From positions 868,001-932,000 of the forward strand of contig NC_060110.1 of the NCBI RefSeq assembly GCF_021155765.1: a stretch of DNA of 64,000 nucleotides, in the 5' to 3' direction. Of the stretch, positions 61,516-64,000 are shown piece after piece. Source of the DNA: Diprion similis. Its lineage: Eukaryota > Arthropoda > Insecta > Hymenoptera > Diprionidae. The translations under genes were made by a program, and so were the position numbers. The notes beneath the pieces were generated by a model, which worked only from the letters and a program-made list of their open reading frames with translations, was not told the DNA's origin and did not search any database. Numbering within the stretch: position 1 is the stretch's first letter; each line of letters begins with the position of its first letter.

Positions 61516-64000
61516 AGCGTGCATTTACGATTAAAAAAAAGAAAAAATTTCCGCCTTCGACAATATGAAAAGCTAACGAATTCGTGTGCCTCAAGAAATT
61601 TTTGCCAAAACAAGTTTTAGATTACGTTTTGAACAGTATTCTAATGTCTCCACTCATTATACACTAGGGTTTTTTGGTAAAAAATAATTTGCCATTTTCC
61701 ACCATGGTAACCCCTAGAAAGTTTGTTTCGGTTAAAGCGAAAGATTCTGTAAAAAAATGAAAGATCGCACTCAGTTGATTTTTCATTTTTATACATGTTT
61801 TCAAGCTTATGAAGTATCGTGAGTAAAATTATTTTTCATTGCTCACATCAATCGTAATATCAATTTACGTCACCACAAAGAAGACCTTCACTTGTAATAC
61901 CAAGTCCCTAAATGATGTTTGAGAAGTGTATCTGCCGACTTTTTCAATAATAATTAAATCTTATAAGGTAGCCATAATTTAATATAAACTTTTAATTCAG
62001 AAGAATAACGGTTACGGATCATGATCTTTGGGCTTAATATAAATGTTAGGAAAGAAATAAATATTGAAGTGCTACAACATGTTTCTTTACAAATTAAAAA
62101 AAAAAATTGTAAAATCAAATGAGCATGTTCTTCCATATAACGTAGAACACTCATCTTTTCATAGAATCTTCCCTTTAACCCAAAAAAACTTTTTAGCAAT
62201 ACCACGGTGAAAAATCGTAAATTATTTCTTTCCAAAACATCCTAATATCCACATTTCTGCAATAACCTCAAAATCTTCACCTTTCTTGGTATGGAAAATC
62301 GACAATAAGAAAAATAAAAGTTGACCATTTCGACGAAGTCTCCGCTTTCTTGATCACCGTTTAATTCCGTCCCAACTACATAGGTACCTATACTATTCAA
62401 TTTACACCATGTTATATTAAGACCGCCGGCGTCCAATAACTGGCTTATACACGATGAGTCACAAGTTATGAGCAAAGTATGGTTTGGATCGGTGCAATGA
62501 GGTGCCAGTGTCTCTAGGTCAAGCATCACGAATTGCGCAACGTTGTTATTGGTCGCAAAATTCTCGCCGATGATCAGCGTCTGGATTCACGACGTCAAAT
62601 CGTCATCGTCGCGATCCATTGTAAATGTCTGAATTTTTCGGTGACGATATTCATGCGATTTTTCAAGCGTACATTTTACGTGAAAATTTACATGACCAGT
62701 CATATAACAGTATTAACACTCGTGTTTTGAGCGGGTAATCGGAAAACTTGAATCGAGCGCAGGAGAATGAATCGTGCAGTAACAGCCGTCTGGTACTGAC
62801 GTGAAATGACGACGTGAGATTTTGTTGCGTGCATCGGAGCCCCTGCAGCGACTGCACTAACGCACGGCAAGATATACGTGGCGTGCACTTCTAGCTGTGT
62901 ACAATGTCTATAGTTCCAAACCGAACATCTGCACCAGGCATGCCATGCGAGGTTTCGTGACGTGCAATTAACGGACCTAACGTAAATCCCTTTGCTCTAG
63001 CTGACAATGCGAGTGTCGTGCAAGTTCTAGTTCAGTCTTTGATCTGAAGGAAGTTATTAACTTAAGCACAAGTGGAAACGAAATTGTACTAGGACTATGT
63101 ATAGTACAGTAACGATTCTGTATATCTCGTGATTGGCCGAAGGATTTCAAAATAATTGAACGCTGAGATGAATGCGAAAAAGTACGATTTTCAATAAAAA
63201 AAAAAACCTACACCATGTATTGCCTTGTGAAATAAGTTGTGATCAAAGAAAGAAATATCGTCGAAAAACGCAATCGGAATAGTACAAATTTGTAGAGTTC
63301 ATGCCATTTCTTTATTTCTGTGTCAAATGAAAATTTTCTGAAGTGTTTTTAGTCAGGATTGCGTATAGAACGGGGTTGTTAAGCCCGTTTTTGCGTTTGA
63401 AATACGCGGCTTCGATGTGGAGGTAATACACGTCACACACACACCCTCTTAAGGACAGAAACGGATCCATGAATGAGACCCGGCGTGTAAAAGAAGTGAA
63501 ACGGCGTAAACTGTACGGATTTAAGGCTGTTTAGGCCCAATCAGTTTGTGCTCTGTAAATAATTATCGCTTCTGGCAACGATAACAACTGGCCACTCTCT
63601 AATGCGGCTTCTGCCAACGCGTCTCTGCATCTTTGACAGAATAATAGAACATTCCTCACGCTAACCGTCGCTTCCGTCTCATAAATCTTGTTCGATCCGG
63701 TTCACCGATGCTACTGCATGGAGATGTAACGGTTTGAATATAAGCATTCGGCGAGCCCCTCAGCGGTGAAATTGTACGTAACCGTGCGGTTCGCAACAGG
63801 AAATCCTACCGCAATATTAGTTTCTTTAGTTTTCTCGTAGAGATCGGTCCTCGGCTTGATCGTCACTTTTTAGTTGAAAATTAAATTTCGCACTAAACCT
63901 CAAGACTGACAATGAGGCGACCGTAGAGTCGTATTTAGATTTTCGAAGGTGAAAAATTGCTGCGAGTATTTCATAGTTCAGGTAATATGCGACGTGTTAG
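61516..64000. other. Non-coding end of window
   Basis: A 95-codon minus-strand frame (62242-62529) is the only longer one. I see no known domain and no strong splice partner for it. The rest holds short poly-A runs. Confidence 0.4.

Noticed and set aside
62242-62529. 95-codon minus-strand frame
   Set aside because: Composition is protein-like but no motif, promoter or splice partner is visible.

Overview
This window is nuclear DNA from an insect. The genes are split by short introns with GT/AG borders, the intergenic DNA is AT-rich, and several proteins have an insect form: a Sin1 without a long Ras-binding linker, an insect-type choline transporter, and an SSSYGAP/Gly-rich secreted protein like pro-resilin. 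A Hymenopteran (perhaps a sawfly) would fit, but the order is a guess. There is no bacterial, plasmid or CRISPR content.

Layout, left to right. Positions 239-5426 are a decayed 5.2 kb DNA transposon with ~250 bp terminal inverted repeats and one long, broken minus-strand gene. Positions 6810-11150 hold a small minus-strand gene that I do not recognise. It has two homologous versions of coding exon 2 that reading frame makes mutually exclusive; a pogo/Tigger-like element inserted beside one copy, and the other copy keeps the empty TA target. A 60-bp minisatellite lies at 11565-12030. A complete AGPAT gene (13865-15921, +, 4 exons, 276 aa) follows. CacyBP/SIP (19354-20312, -, 2 exons, 230 aa) and a probable kinetochore DSN1-like gene (21473-22492, +, 2 exons, 192 aa) are divergent. 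Sin1 (24968-28081, -, 7 exons, 446 aa) encodes the TORC2 subunit.

Positions 28478-34115 are repeat-rich: a 151-bp MITE-like element, a second minisatellite, a GT/poly-G tract, and a broken, intron-bearing fragment of fatty acid synthase. A CpG-rich block at 39730-39990 with a 22-bp palindrome around a CRE is the likely promoter of the high-affinity choline transporter gene (41789-45761, +, 5 coding exons, 586 aa). A resilin-like secreted protein (49323-54485, -, 3 exons, 467 aa) has a TATA box. From about 54.7 kb to the end I see no convincing gene, only a small tandem array carrying TTAGG (insect telomere-type) motifs at 61310-61515.

The genes do not form one pathway. They are ordinary housekeeping genes (lipid synthesis, ubiquitin adaptor, kinetochore, TORC2), one neuronal gene and one cuticle/elastomer gene, separated by mobile-element debris. 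Exon borders were set by hand from splice signals and reading phase. For each of the six gene models the exon lengths sum to a whole number of codons and stay open to the stop.
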